From Glandiceps talaboti (Eukaryota > Hemichordata > Enteropneusta > Spengelidae), in assembly GCF_964340395.1 (NCBI RefSeq), contig NC_135551.1, positions 8,210,879 through 8,274,878 on the forward strand: a stretch of DNA of 64,000 nucleotides, given 5' to 3'. Shown here piece by piece: positions 22,173 through 34,315 of the stretch (the stretch's first letter is position 1; the number at the start of each line of letters is the position of its first letter). The position numbers and the translations under genes were made by a program. Below the pieces are notes generated by a model. It had not been told where the DNA came from and ran no database searches. It was given only the letters and a program-made list of their open reading frames with translations.

Positions 22173-22634
22173 CAGATGTCTTTGAAATAGAATTATTTAG
22201 TTTGGTTTAAAATTTAGTTGAAGTGGGCACAAAACTTGATTTGGTTCTGACTGTTCTGAATTTAGGGACACGAAATCGTCTCCCTGATGGCAGGAGTTCA
22301 AAGTGTTGGGACATAATGTGGCCTTTGTCATTTACCATTTTCCCAGCTTTGTTTTGTACACGAGATGTAAACATTTCATTCAAATTAGTCTACTTTTCAC
22401 TCAATACTTTACTAAACACATTTACAATTTTGTTCAAGACACTCTTGTAGCTAGTCCCTAGACTACCAAACCAGCACAAAAAAGACTCAAAACTCCGATA
22501 GAATGTCTGTAATACCTTGGCATTTACAAAATTTTAGGCCCCTCAATTGTTGTAGACAGTAAACTCTAGATTGACATTTCTTGTTAATGAAATCTGTGTT
22601 GGCCTTAACATTTGATTTATTATCCAAGACTGTT

Positions 22635-22740
<106 letters not shown>

Positions 22741-22783
22741 GTCACCTGTTCAACTTTAACATTGTCAATAAAAAGGTCGGGCA

Positions 22784-23700
22784 CTACTTTAGGGTTCTTC
22801 CTAAAGTCGACCTTTCGTCCAAGTAGTTTTCTTTACACCAAGTAACAAACCTATCAACTTCATCGAAATAAGTACGGTCAGAATTTGACAGGTCAACTAA
22901 TGCAGAGTTATCAGAATATTTGATAAGTGGATTTGTATCGGTACCTGATGAGCAGTCATTTGTGTAAAGTGTAAATAGTTTGTGTGAGAGTATCGTGCTC
23001 TGTGAGGCACCCCTAAATGTTGAATGGAAGGCTGAACTTAATTTTTGGTAGCGAACAAACTGGGAAAGGTTGACAAGAAAATCCATTATCCAGAGGATGA
23101 GTTTGGGGTTAACGTTTAAATAACTAAGTTTATGAGCCATCATGTTTGGTTGACTTCTGTTAACGACTGATGAAAAATCAATAACCAATAGTCTTACAAA
23201 TGAACTTGGTTTTTCAAGATGTGTATACGCATCGTGAAGTAATGTGAGAGTTGCATTATCAGTACCTCTATTACTTTAATATGTAAATTGGTATGGGTCA
23301 AGGTGTGAATGTTTTTGTGGGTTTTGACAAAGTAAAATACGCTCGAAGCATTTCATCACAATGGAAGTCAGTGCTACAGGACGATGCCTTGGAAGTTTTT
23401 AGGGACCGGACAGATGGTAGATGTTTTCCAAATGGTTGATATCGTATGATCATTGTACGACCAATTGAACAATCTACTGGAAACACTAGCTAACTGCGAT
23501 GCATAGACATTCAGTAACCTACCACATATGTTATCAGGACCCATAGCTTTCCTTATATTTAGTTTCTTAAAAATAGACAACTCGTTTATCACTGATTTCA
23601 AATTAACTCTTCTTTTCTTCTTATTTACTCTCAAGATCTAACCCGATGTTATCTATTTCCTTTCCAAAATCGTGAATATCAAAGCGACAGTACATTACAA
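22784..23700 (-). pseudogene. LINE reverse transcriptase remnant 1 (CR1/Rex-Babar-like)
   Basis: Minus-strand fragments in order: KAMGPDNICGRLL, NWSYNDHTISTIWK and TICPVPK at about 23400-23590; a frameshift, then PVALTSIVMKCFER-like residues at about 23330-23400; an in-frame stop near 23280; then VIDFSSV, ILWIMDFLVN, ILSHKLFTLYTNDC and the catalytic-site remnant KYSDNSAL at 22784-23188. These are fingers-palm blocks of a non-LTR reverse transcriptase. The YxDD box reads YSDN, and frameshifts and a stop are present, so it is dead. The 5' endonuclease part was not recognised upstream. Confidence 0.75.
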
Positions 23701-24439
<739 letters not shown>

Positions 24440-24469
24440 AGGGTAGAAGAAAATCAAGTCGGGTTTTTC

Positions 24470-24514
24470 GTCTCTACAAGCCTGTTTCGTGAGTAAATCA
24501 CTCGTCAGGAGATG
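24470..24514 (-). ncRNA. hammerhead ribozyme (Penelope/retrozyme type)
   Basis: Read on the minus strand, every core element is present in order: stem I strand TCTC, the CTGACGA box (24508 down to 24502), stem II GTGA-loop TTTAC-TCAC with G10.1-C11.1, GAAA (24488-24485), a very short stem III (A-CA / TG-T around loop GGCT), H17 = A at 24475, then GAGA closing stem I. Self-cleavage is predicted just after the A at 24475. Minimal stem III is typical of hammerheads found in Penelope-like retroelements and retrozymes, which often work as dimers. No reverse transcriptase of such an element is recognisable nearby, so this is probably a solo terminal fragment. Confidence 0.75.
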
Positions 24515-24742
24515 TTGATGTACAGAAGCTCGTCAGCTCAAGCGAGTAAAGCAATGATTGCGGTCATGAGTCAACTTGCAAAACTTGGGGACCTCCTAGT
24601 CAAAACTAAATTTAAAAGTTTTTGACTGTAAACTATTACCGATATTAAATTATACAGTGGAGATTTTGGGTTTTAATAGGTCTACTGAAACTGAACATGT
24701 TCAAAGTAAATTTCAGTGTTATATTTTGAGTCGTATATAAAC

Positions 24743-24853
24743 ATATATGTAGTCTTTGAGTATGGGAGCTACAAAAATGCTTGACAAGTGTTCATTACGG
24801 GAAGTAGGCTGAAATGTTTTGAGATTGCTGAACGAGAGCTGCAAAACTTTAAC
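24743..24853. repeat. 111-bp direct repeat, copy 1
   Basis: Identical by eye to 27809-27919, same orientation, beginning ATATATGTAGTCTTTGAG and ending AAAACTTTAAC. It ends exactly where a CTCAGACCAC hairpin-end sequence begins. Confidence 0.8.
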
Positions 24854-24914
24854 CTCAGACCACTTCTCCTCAGCCCTGGTTCAAGTTCTTAGGTCATAGT
24901 GGTGTAAACTACAT

Positions 24915-24940
24915 CTCAGACCACAATGTAGTGACCTGAG
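24915..24940. mobile_element. 26-bp hairpin insertion (CTCAG type) with 7-bp TSD
   Basis: Arms CTCAGACCAC / GTGACCTGAG pair at 8 of 10 around AATGTA. Perfect 7-bp direct repeats ACTACAT at 24908-24914 and 24941-24947. A further unpaired CTCAGACCAC lies 60 bp upstream at 24854. Confidence 0.65.
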
Positions 24941-25021
24941 ACTACATGTACATGTAGGCCCTACCTACTGGTATATTATGTAACTGCACTTGACGCCAGT
25001 GTGATTTCTAACTAAACTGTG

Positions 25022-25745
25022 TTATTGAAAGAACCGATGTGACGTCATCTGTTTTCTTTGTACCTGACACAATCCTAGCTGCTGTATTTTGGGCATGTTC
25101 AAGAGGGACAATGTTTTTAGCTGGCAGCCCATACAGAAGGGCCATTCAGTAGTCAGGTATCGATGATATAAGTGCATGACCAAGGTTCTGACAAACTCCG
25201 TTTGTAAGATACTGGTGTATGCGACCATAGACAGTGGAGGGGCCCCCTCCACTGTCAATGATGCGACCTATTGTTCGGGGGTGAAAAAGAACTGATCTAC
25301 ATGTCAACGAGATGTGCTTCTTGAGGTTATAACGGTCATCAATTGTTACACAAATGGTACATGCTGAATCCACTAACTGCACAGAAGACGATCCCATGTT
25401 GATGTGGTTCATGAGACGAGGAAGCCTGTTGAACTGAGACGTGATAAGGAGGACCTCGGTTTTGCCATCATTAAACTAGCTTATTTTGGGTCGTTTAATA
25501 TCATGTGCAACAGTTTCCATCTTAGTTACTGTAGTTGACGTATGTGATTGGGGAAATATATTGGTAAATCTGGTTGTCGTCTGCATGTTGTTGCATATTG
25601 AGATTTTGATGTCGGATTAGCTTTCCAAGTGGTGATGTGTATAGACAGCATACGCGTGTAAGAGTGGACCAAGCACAGGGTTTTGTGACACTCCACACTG
25701 CAAATGTTTGGTTTCTGATATGCCTTGTACAGAAATGGACTGTTG
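25022..25745 (-). pseudogene. LINE reverse transcriptase remnant 2 (CR1/L2-like)
   Basis: Minus-strand blocks in order: YTSPLGKLIRHQNLNMQQ then HADDNQIY (the catalytic YADD with Tyr changed to His) at about 25590-25640; FNDGKTEVLLITSQFNRL at about 25430-25480; MNHINMGSSSVQLVDSA, VTIDDRYNLKKHISL, CRSVLFHPRTIGRI and NLGHALISSIPDY at 25146-25412. This is the palm-thumb and connection region of a CR1/L2-type non-LTR reverse transcriptase. Frameshifts are present. A 35-bp hairpin has inserted into the coding sequence at 25226. Confidence 0.75.
25226..25260. mobile_element. 35-bp hairpin insertion (CATAG type) inside LINE ORF, 7-bp TSD
   Basis: Left arm CATAGACAGTGGAGGGG, right arm CCCCCTCCACTGTCAATG. 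Flanks ATGCGAC at 25219-25225 and 25261-25267 are identical. Removing the insert plus one flank restores the LINE reading TIGRI-HQYL on the minus strand, which shows directly that this is an insertion with target duplication. Confidence 0.75.
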
Positions 25746-25995
25746 TATATCTTTGAGGTATAAAGACTCTAGTCGAATGCCTGTAATACCGAGCTCGGAA
25801 TAAACTTGAAATTATGCTGGAGTCAGAATTTACGGGGGGGGGGGGGCATGAACAAAATTGAGGTTCAAAGGGAGGGGGGCATGACAATTGTGATGGTCTG
25901 AAAGGGCCCCCGAATATTCTGCTCATGATTTGAACCAAAATTAAACCTCAGGAGCAGTTGTTTACCAAGTAAATTTACATTTGTATAAGTGTATG

Positions 25996-26100
<105 letters not shown>

Positions 26101-27040
26101 GCCGTATGTCTCCTTCTCTCTTGCTCTATCTCTCTGTGTGGAGACTTTGTTGAACATTCAAACCACAGGAGCAATCGTTTACCTTGTACTTTGCAAAATT
26201 GTTCACTTCATTTACCTACCACACATTTAATTATTAGGCAGCCAATGGCCAAACGAATGTGTGTGTCTGCCAAAATATCTATGTATTAGTTAAAGCGTAG
26301 GTAATACAGTTGTAAAATAATTTAATGAGAGTACAATTTGGGTATTGAAGACAATTTTCAAGTACTTTATGGCTTCCAATAATGTGTATGGTTTGAAATA
26401 TTATGCCGCTAAATGGCCTCCTACATGTCCTTATTTTTCAAACAATTGCCTACTGTGGGAGGGGGACACACCCTCCCCACTAGTTATCGAAGGGGGGTGC
26501 CGTTTCTGTCAAGACATAGGATTCAAAAAGAAAACTCTGCTGGTTAAGTGTTTCCAAGTACAGGTTACAGCCCAATGAGCCCACATCCATTTGTAAAGAA
26601 ATCTCTATGTCTGATATGTATGGACACTGAAGTTGATTTCCACTGTTAGCTTACAGTGTGTCATATAGTGTACCATACTGTACTTCTCTGACGTGTATGG
26701 GGAGGGGGTAATGTATAATTGCATATTAAAATATGTGCAGCCGGGGGGGGGGGGGGTATGGACGTCGCCATCTTTCAAGCGCTAAATTACCTGTTAATCG
26801 AGATTTGTTTCAAAACATTAGCATGGTTGATAATATATGTGAAAGGGGTAAACTAAGAATGGTTTCTGGGATCGCCTAAGTCAACACGACATATATTGTG
26901 GATGGTCTGAGATATTCGATTACGATTCACATCGTCCGATTTCCAATCGTCCCAATATCCATATTAACATTCTTTATCGTTTCAAAATCACAAAAATGCA
27001 TATGTCGTGGTGGGGTGAGTACCGACTCTAGTTTGGTCTC

Positions 27041-27165
<125 letters not shown>

Positions 27166-27808
27166 GTCTCCCCTCTCTCTCGTCTCCGTATCGAAACTTA
27201 TTCAGTCATAAAATCATCAGGTTTCTGACAATTTCCAATACCTGTTACAAGAAAGACTGCAGTACAAGAATATTTGGTTAGCTACATGTATTACATCTGA
27301 TGCCTTATACGTGACACGCACGATAATTGTCCAGTTTGCATCAGAGGGTGTGCCTCGCCTTCTGTACATGTGCCGTACGTCTGGCTTGTCTGTCAGTGTC
27401 ACATTTTGCTTCCCCTCTTCAGTTTTCTCAGATGTTTTAAGAATTTAAACATAGTCAGTGTCTGATCGACAAAAATTCTTTCCACTGAAGTTTAGAAAAC
27501 ATTTAGTGCAACTCTACGTAAACGTCATGTTGATGCATCATACATCATCATGAGACGTCACATTGACCTCACACTTCGCTTCGCGCTTCCTTCAACGTCC
27601 GGTCGTTATGAAACTAGTTCGAAGGCTTTCGCTAGCGATAGCGTGGCCAGTCTTGTTTTACTGCGTACTCGTCTAATGTTTTCCAAATAATTATGAATTA
27701 ATTTATCTTTTTGTTTACACTTTGGGTATTTTACTTGCTATTAGAACTCCCGGGCAACTCATATTTAATTTTCCAACCTTAGAATTTGTTCAATGATCGT
27801 CAGGTTTG

Positions 27809-27919
27809 ATATATGTAGTCTTTGAGTATGGGAGCTACAAAAATGCTTGACAAGTGTTCATTACGGGAAGTAGGCTGAAATGTTTTGAGATTGCTGAACG
27901 AGAGCTGCAAAACTTTAAC
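27809..27919. repeat. 111-bp direct repeat, copy 2
   Basis: Exact second copy of 24743-24853, about 3.0 kb downstream, with unrelated flanks. Confidence 0.8.
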
Positions 27920-28423
27920 TTTCCTAAGCCGGTCCCACAACTGTTATACTTATAAGTTATAGCTGGGCGTTGTGACCGGTAACCGGCTATTATCTACATC
28001 ACTGCCTACTAGGTACGTCAAAAACACACCGTTCGCACATGTGAGCCTGATTTTAGGCAAAATATCGGGCTATTAGAGTGCATACAGGCCCTTTTGTTCG
28101 CTTGTATTGTTTGCATTTGGTATTTGGCATTTCGCACGTTGTTTATTTGCACCATTCACAGTGTCTTATCATGCTTTGTGTAACTTGTAAGCCTAATCGA
28201 CAACTGGGCCAACGGTTTTTACTAGACAAATTTGAAACAAATTTTGCGTCAGTTTGATGGTAAACCTGCTATATTGACTACCAAACTTAGTTAACCCCAG
28301 TTATTTTTACTCATGTTGCATCACCATATATTTAGAAAGAGTATATATGAAATATGAGAGCCATGTGAAACTTCTTCAGTGCAAAATGGGATGAAGATAT
28401 GAGGGCAAAGTCAGTGCTCCTTA

Positions 28424-28577
28424 TAGTCTCGCTGCCAGACTCGAGACTATCGTCCCTAATCTGTTTACCGAGCGGCGCAGCCGCGAGAAGAGCGGGACCA
28501 GTCCCCCTCTATTCTCGCGGCTGCGCCGCTCGGTAAACAGATTAGGGACGATAGTCTCGAGTCTGGCAGCGAGACTA
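28424..28577. mobile_element. 154-bp foldback element with perfect 66-bp arms and 9-bp TSD
   Basis: Arms of 66 bp are perfectly complementary, starting TAGTCTCGCTGCC and ending GGCAGCGAGACTA, around a 22-nt loop. The arms are GC-rich, unlike the neighbourhood. TGCTCCTTA is duplicated at 28415-28423 and 28578-28586. A 9-bp duplication with long inverted ends fits a Mutator-like or Foldback-type non-autonomous element. Confidence 0.85.
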
Positions 28578-28589
28578 TGCTCCTTACAG

Positions 28590-29596
28590 CAGTTTGTTTT
28601 TCCCGCATATGCATACATTACCCATAATCCTTTTAAGTATTCTGCAGATATCTGTGCAATGTGCACTCATGACTCATGAAAATCTGGAATGCACTGATCG
28701 AAGCCAATTGTACAGTTATACTATAAAAACAGGAGTTATGAGTATACCACATTGAAATAAAACAAGAGAATAAGAGATGAGGGCCCTCAGAATCGTCACG
28801 TAGAGTGATATAACAGTTACATGGATGCCGGGCATGTACCCATAGGTACGGGCCCGGGGGGGGGGGGTTCTGCATGCCGAACGTCATTAAGTATTTCCTT
28901 TACTTTGGTGCTCATGATCGTAATTTGGATGATGCCCAAGATATTTGAGGCGTGAATACCTGTTGTTCTTCTAAAGGCTTGTTTATTACTGTGAAGATCA
29001 CACCCTAACACTTAATTGTTCTATAAACGACACATGGACAAGAATACTATTCCCATAGAGGTTAGTCTAGTTAATTCCTGATGGACCGTATTTCGTTCAG
29101 CGTTACGTTGTACATAACACGGTCAGTCAGAAACTATAGACGACATGGACGACATGGATGCCATATAATATTCCCAATAGTCACTCAATTTTACTTAGCT
29201 AGAAATAATGTCCACAGACTCAAATCTGTCAGCACGTCTCTACTGTGAGTTTGTTGACGCTATTGGCCGGTCAGGTTTGTTAAGAAGCTCCATACACTAG
29301 CAATATTTGTGGCCCAATTTTAAACTATTATTGGAAACGATTGTCATGTCATCTAAATCTGTATTACTATGCATCAAACGCGTAGAAATGTGAAACACGT
29401 TTAGTGGTGGCGGTATGTAGTGCATAATGAAAAGGCGTACTACGAACATTTATTTCAAAATGAGCCCTGTGATATTACAATCTACGTACGTCCTAACCAT
29501 GTAGTTCATATCATAAGCCTGCTTATATACATACATATGTATCGAATACACTAGCTACACGTATAGCGTTTATGTACGTATTGATTGCAAGCACCG
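28590..29596. other. gene-free stretch
   Basis: No gene, structured RNA or recognised repeat apart from a G-run at about 28855-28867. Confidence 0.4.
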
Positions 29597-29856
29597 TAGA
29601 TTTGAATATTCATTTGTTTACTGCCCGGTTATGGGGGTGAACTCATGAATATATTCTGAACTAAATGCAAATGTATTCAAATCACTTCCGACTCGCAATC
29701 TGAACTATTTTTCAGATCGAGTATAATCCGATTAGACAGGCGCTAATGGGAAAGTACAGAAACGTCCACCTCATCAGCATAAAAGTACAGAATTGAACTC
29801 AATCTGAACTATAGTACGGAAAATGTCGTAAACTGTACTATTTTTTCTACTAGTGT
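29597..29856. mobile_element. 260-bp dispersed element, copy 2 (inverted)
   Basis: Reverse complement of 13302-13561 without a mismatch that could be seen. Near one end ATAGTAC and GTACTAT form a hairpin about 11 nt from a CTAG terminus, a weak Helitron-like hint; the other end does not fit. Confidence 0.75.
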
Positions 29857-30002
29857 CAGTAAGGGCAAAATCTTTAGGATTTCTTTCCTATACATACAAC
29901 AACTGCTGGAATTCTTAGCTATAGCTATCATAATATGTCATACACCTGAATTGTATTTACCACACTATATAAGAAAGTTGAAGTTTGTATACTTATTATT
30001 AA

Positions 30003-30348
30003 AGTGGTCATATGGATGAGAATTTGGTATTTATTTTGGATTTTTATTTGATAAAACAGCTTCACCATGTTTTTCTACTTGAAAAAATAATGTGAAAGAA
30101 CATATACCAAGTTCATGTTCGCTACTCAATAAACTGCAAAACATTAAACAATGTGTAAAATGTTTGTTATTGTACGTACAATAACATTTTCTTTACACTT
30201 TGTGCATCTTTTTTCAATGTATTGAGTTATGAACACGGACTTGGTCAATGTTCTTTCACATTATTTTTTCAAGTAGAAAAACATGGTGAAGCTGTTTTAT
30301 CAAATAAAAATCCAAAATAAATACCGAATTCTCATCCATATGGCCACT
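30003..30348. mobile_element. 346-bp palindromic MITE with TTAA duplication
   Basis: Almost the whole element folds on itself. The outer about 105 bp of each arm (AGTGGTCATATGGATGAG... and its mirror) are nearly perfect, the inner part diverged, centre at GTACGTAC near 30177. TTAA is present at 29999-30002 and 30349-30352, the target duplication used by piggyBac and Kolobok elements. Confidence 0.8.
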
Positions 30349-30719
30349 TTAACATCTTGCCTAATTACTCAATATGAAAAATCTAGCTTTATAGGACGTA
30401 TGTCATTTGTTATTATCGACGGGAGCACCAAGGTATGTGGAATCTGAAGGTTGTCTTGTCAAATTATTAAATATGGAAATGACAGATTACAATAAAAACT
30501 ACACCTGGAAACTATATCAATGCATGTACACGAAGAATGGAAGCTTCATCAACAAGTTTTTCAGTACATGTGCCCTTTCTTAAACTAGATGCCTTTCGTA
30601 AGGGCAAAGGCTTACGACATATTATATTCGTGACACAAAGGTGAAATATCATGTGAGGCATTTGCACTTCAATTAGTATTTTGATGTATGCAAATTTGAC
30701 CACATTTGATAGTTACAAA

Positions 30720-31560
30720 TCAATATTTACTGGATAACTCAAAAACTGTAATACACAGTTCAAGTGTCTATCCCCCCCTATCATCAGATGCAAGCTATCT
30801 TTTGAGACTTTGACCTGGACCTTAACCTTCGGGTCAATTATCAAAAGTCAAATCCTGCCTATCAAAGACACATTGACGTGTTTACGTATCTCCGATGTGT
30901 TTTAAATCATATTCACAAGAAATATTGAACAAAGGAACTATACACAAGCTTTATCTTTCTTGCCCATATCGCTTTTCCTGAATGGCAGCCATATTTGTAA
31001 TTAAAAGTCATTATTATCAGAAGCTGTAATACATAGATACTCCATTCAAGTGTCTACCCCTTATTATCAGATGTGAGCTATCTTTGGCGACATTGACTTT
31101 TGACCTTGACTGTGACCTTCAGGGCTAATTATCAAAATCAAACCAATTCCTGCCTATCACAAACACATTGTAATGTTTACATATTACCAATTTCTTTAAA
31201 ATCATGTTTACAAGTAATATTGAAGACAAGAGTATACATAAGCATTATGTTTGGTGCTGATGTAATTTGACCTGAATGGCAGCCATATTTGTAGTAAACA
31301 TCACTATATTTAAGACTGCATAACTAAGCAACTTCAATCATAGTCTGTATTCACAGCCCATGAAAATTAAGCTATTACCTACATGTTGCAGACACTTTGG
31401 AGCAATTATATGTGTAGCTATTTTTTTAGATCATGTCTATAGATAATGCAAAACCAGATAAACGTACACGGGCATTACCTTTGGTGCTCATATTACTTTT
31501 TACTCAATGGCAGCCACATTTGTAGTGAACAATAACGATTTACTAATTAACTCAAAAACT
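30720..31560. repeat. three diverged tandem copies of a 260-280 bp unit
   Basis: Each unit runs from ACTGTAATA through TCAAGTGTCTA, GCTATCTTT, ACATTG and ends GAATGGCAGCCATATTTGTA. A piece of the same family lies in reverse at about 52250-52330 (GGGGTAGACACTTGAATG). Confidence 0.65.
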
Positions 31561-31844
31561 GTAATATATGGAAACTACATAAAATTGTAGTAGTATGGGG
31601 GGGGGGGGGGTGGTATGTCTTTTATGAAGGCTTGTTCTATTTGGAAACCTTGTTAACTTTCACTTGTCATTAAAAATAAACATTTGATACTCATAATACC
31701 ATAGTACAAAGTGTAGTTTGATGTAATATTAGGTGCTTCCATTGATCCTGTACTATAACGTTAGTTTTTGCCGGTTTTAGATTTCTATGTGCACTTGTTT
31801 TGGGTCCACGCTTATAGATGTTCGTCACGTGCCTGACTATTGTC

Positions 31845-31849
<5 letters not shown>

Positions 31850-31875
<26 letters not shown>

Positions 31876-31905
31876 CATAAATGAATAAATAAATAAATAA
31901 ATAGA

Positions 31906-31940
<35 letters not shown>

Positions 31941-32004
31941 ATACATACATACATACATACATACATACATACATACATACATACATACATACATACATAC
32001 ATAC
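31850..32004. repeat. microsatellite (AAAT)n(ACAT)n
   Basis: Compound repeat of about 155 bp. Confidence 0.95.
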
Positions 32005-32721
32005 AAATCTTTATGAGCATACAAACCTAGCATATTTAATCAATATCGTCAAGCCCTTTGAACGACACGAATACAGGTATCTCCTACCCAATCGACAGTC
32101 ACATATATTGCGTCTCTTCTAATGATAGACAAAATTAGAACACAATGTCCGTCCACAGTATTAAGTTCGACGTGCTCTATATGTAAGTACTAGCGACCAT
32201 ATTGCGTTCCCTTTGAAGCGAGCCGACAACACGGTGTGCACTGTATATAGTTCACTTTAAAACGATTGTACATATGCTACCTGAGAGTATTATTGTTAAT
32301 ATATTATGATTTGATTTGAAACTAATATAAAGATATACAATTTATTTAGCTTGCAACTGATGAACTGTAACTTATCGCAGCTGAGTTGAGTGATCAGACA
32401 CTCATTTTCAATTTGTTTCTGTCATAAATTTGAAGAAAAAAAAGAATAATATATTCAAGAGAGTCTAGGTGAGAAATTCAATTGATATTTTAAACAAATA
32501 TTTCAAACAAACTACCCTCCCCTCCTTTTGGGTACGTTGTTTGAGATCTTTTGCAGCAAGTCTATATCAAAATCATAATCGATCTCAAGCGCAAAAACGA
32601 CGGCACGACTCCTCTAAGAATCCAAAACTATCGACTGATCACCGCTAAGATTCCCTGCCCATCTCGTTCTTGATACCTATGTCACGATGTAAGGCCAACC
32701 TTGCCGCAAGGAGTAATCGGA

Positions 32722-33010
32722 TAAGGTCTTATAGAAAAATGTGTGGTTCAGGTTACACTCAATTTTAGAATAGGTGGGGTAGGTAGATATTTTATTTCAT
32801 TTTATTATATTTTTTCTGTGTGAGTGTCTAGTTCAGGTTTTCCATTATTTTCCAAATGGTTTCTAGATCTGTTATTTATTTCTTCCTATCAGATGTACAG
32901 CCATTACAGATTGGAAGAATAGTTTTAGAGTGTCTTTTAAAGTTGATGGCAGTTTCCGCATCCACTATTTCTCGTGAGACTTCACAACAATTATTTTGTA
33001 GGCCTAAGGC
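32722..33010 (-). mobile_element. MITE family 1, copy 4 (reverse, one end truncated)
   Basis: Read on the minus strand it carries GTGGATGCGGAAACTGCCA, TCTTCCAATCTGTAATGGCT and ends ATTTTTCTATAAGACCTT. The left terminal 100 bp of the family consensus are missing beside ATTTTGTAGGCCTAAGG. Confidence 0.65.
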
Positions 33011-34259
33011 CAAATGAAAATAAAATGTATTTCCGATAACTCTACGGATCCTAGTTTAAGCTCACGACCATAAACATATTAAAAAGGGTGAAGGTGCTTC
33101 TATTTCTGTGCGAATACTCTTGCCACAGTATCGTTAGGCAACTTGAAACAATATATTCCAGAGAAACCAGGTATTTTAAGACTTTAAGTTGAACAGACCA
33201 GTATGCATATTGTGTTCTTCTACTTGACATATACTTGTCTGCATCTACATTTACATCTACTTCTTTTACATCCCATCAAACTATCATGGAAGTATTGCGA
33301 CCAACAATTATCTTGCCGTAGCGGTGAAGCAATTTCGCAACAACAAAAATCCGAAATAAAATGGAATTCCGACCTATTTTCTTAAGAAATGTTATCGGAA
33401 ACAAAACAATTTGTTTTTATATTTGACTTATTGGTGCTCACATTTTGAAAGGACAGAAGTGTGTAGTTATTATGATAGCAGTGGATTATTCCTTACTAAG
33501 TCAATCAAAGAGGTAATTTATAGAACTGATAGAAGGTCATCATGGACCTCTCTCAATTACTTGGTAAACGCATGGTTAATGTTTGTTCTCGTTGATTTTG
33601 CCTTTGAGAATTCCTAGTATTGCTAATAAGAGGGTTTACATCACAGGTTGGCTACTTTGTTTGAAATGCATATTTGACATAAAACATTCATGATAATTAA
33701 TTTTTCGAAAAAATATACTGGCTCGATTTTGAAATATATTCCGTTAAATTACTATTATGCACAATTCCACCAAAGGCTGGTGCAGCGTATGTACACACAG
33801 TAGGTGTATGTCAACCAACGACAAGCGTTCCTTTACATATCTTCCAAACAAAATAGTTCTGTTGATATGGAAATTTCGCCAAACAGAATCATAAATTTAA
33901 AATATGCCCTTAATACGATGTTTATAATTAATGTTAGAATGCTATGGTCTTACGACAAAATCCAATATGGTATTTACTGAATGCAGCATTACTTTGGATA
34001 GTTGCACCTGGAGTATAGTGGAGGCAACGCTGCGTAGAAGCTTGGCGAATAATCTGTATGACACCAATCTTGCCTTTGTTATTAATATGGTTCATTGTAA
34101 GCTGTGACGATATGCTGATTCATTGACAATATAAGTATAGTTTTAACCTGATCATTCCGCTATAATATTCCACTTGCATTGTATTTCATTTGGGGAACAT
34201 ACTATTTTCCAATCCGGAATCTACTATCATGTAAAAAAGGGCCGGGCATTTTTAACCAA
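33011..34259. other. gene-free stretch
   Basis: No supported gene or repeat; the short frames at 33203-33617 lack motifs. Confidence 0.4.
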
Positions 34260-34315
34260 CGGGGGGGGGGGGGGGGCGGGGGGTTGGGGTTGGGGTTGGG
34301 GTTGGGGGGGTTGGT
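34260..34315. repeat. G-rich tract with (GGGGTT)n, quadruplex-prone
   Basis: Run of G followed by TTGGGGTTGGGGTTGGGG. At least five G4 runs separated by TT on the plus strand. Resembles telomere-like or degenerate G-repeat; the segment behind it (34357-34410) is a dispersed repeat shared with 8865-8920. Confidence 0.8.

Noticed and set aside
26454-26481. GTGGGAGGG/CCCTCCCCAC mini-palindrome as another hairpin insertion
   Set aside because: No 7-bp direct repeat flanks it and its ends do not match either hairpin class.
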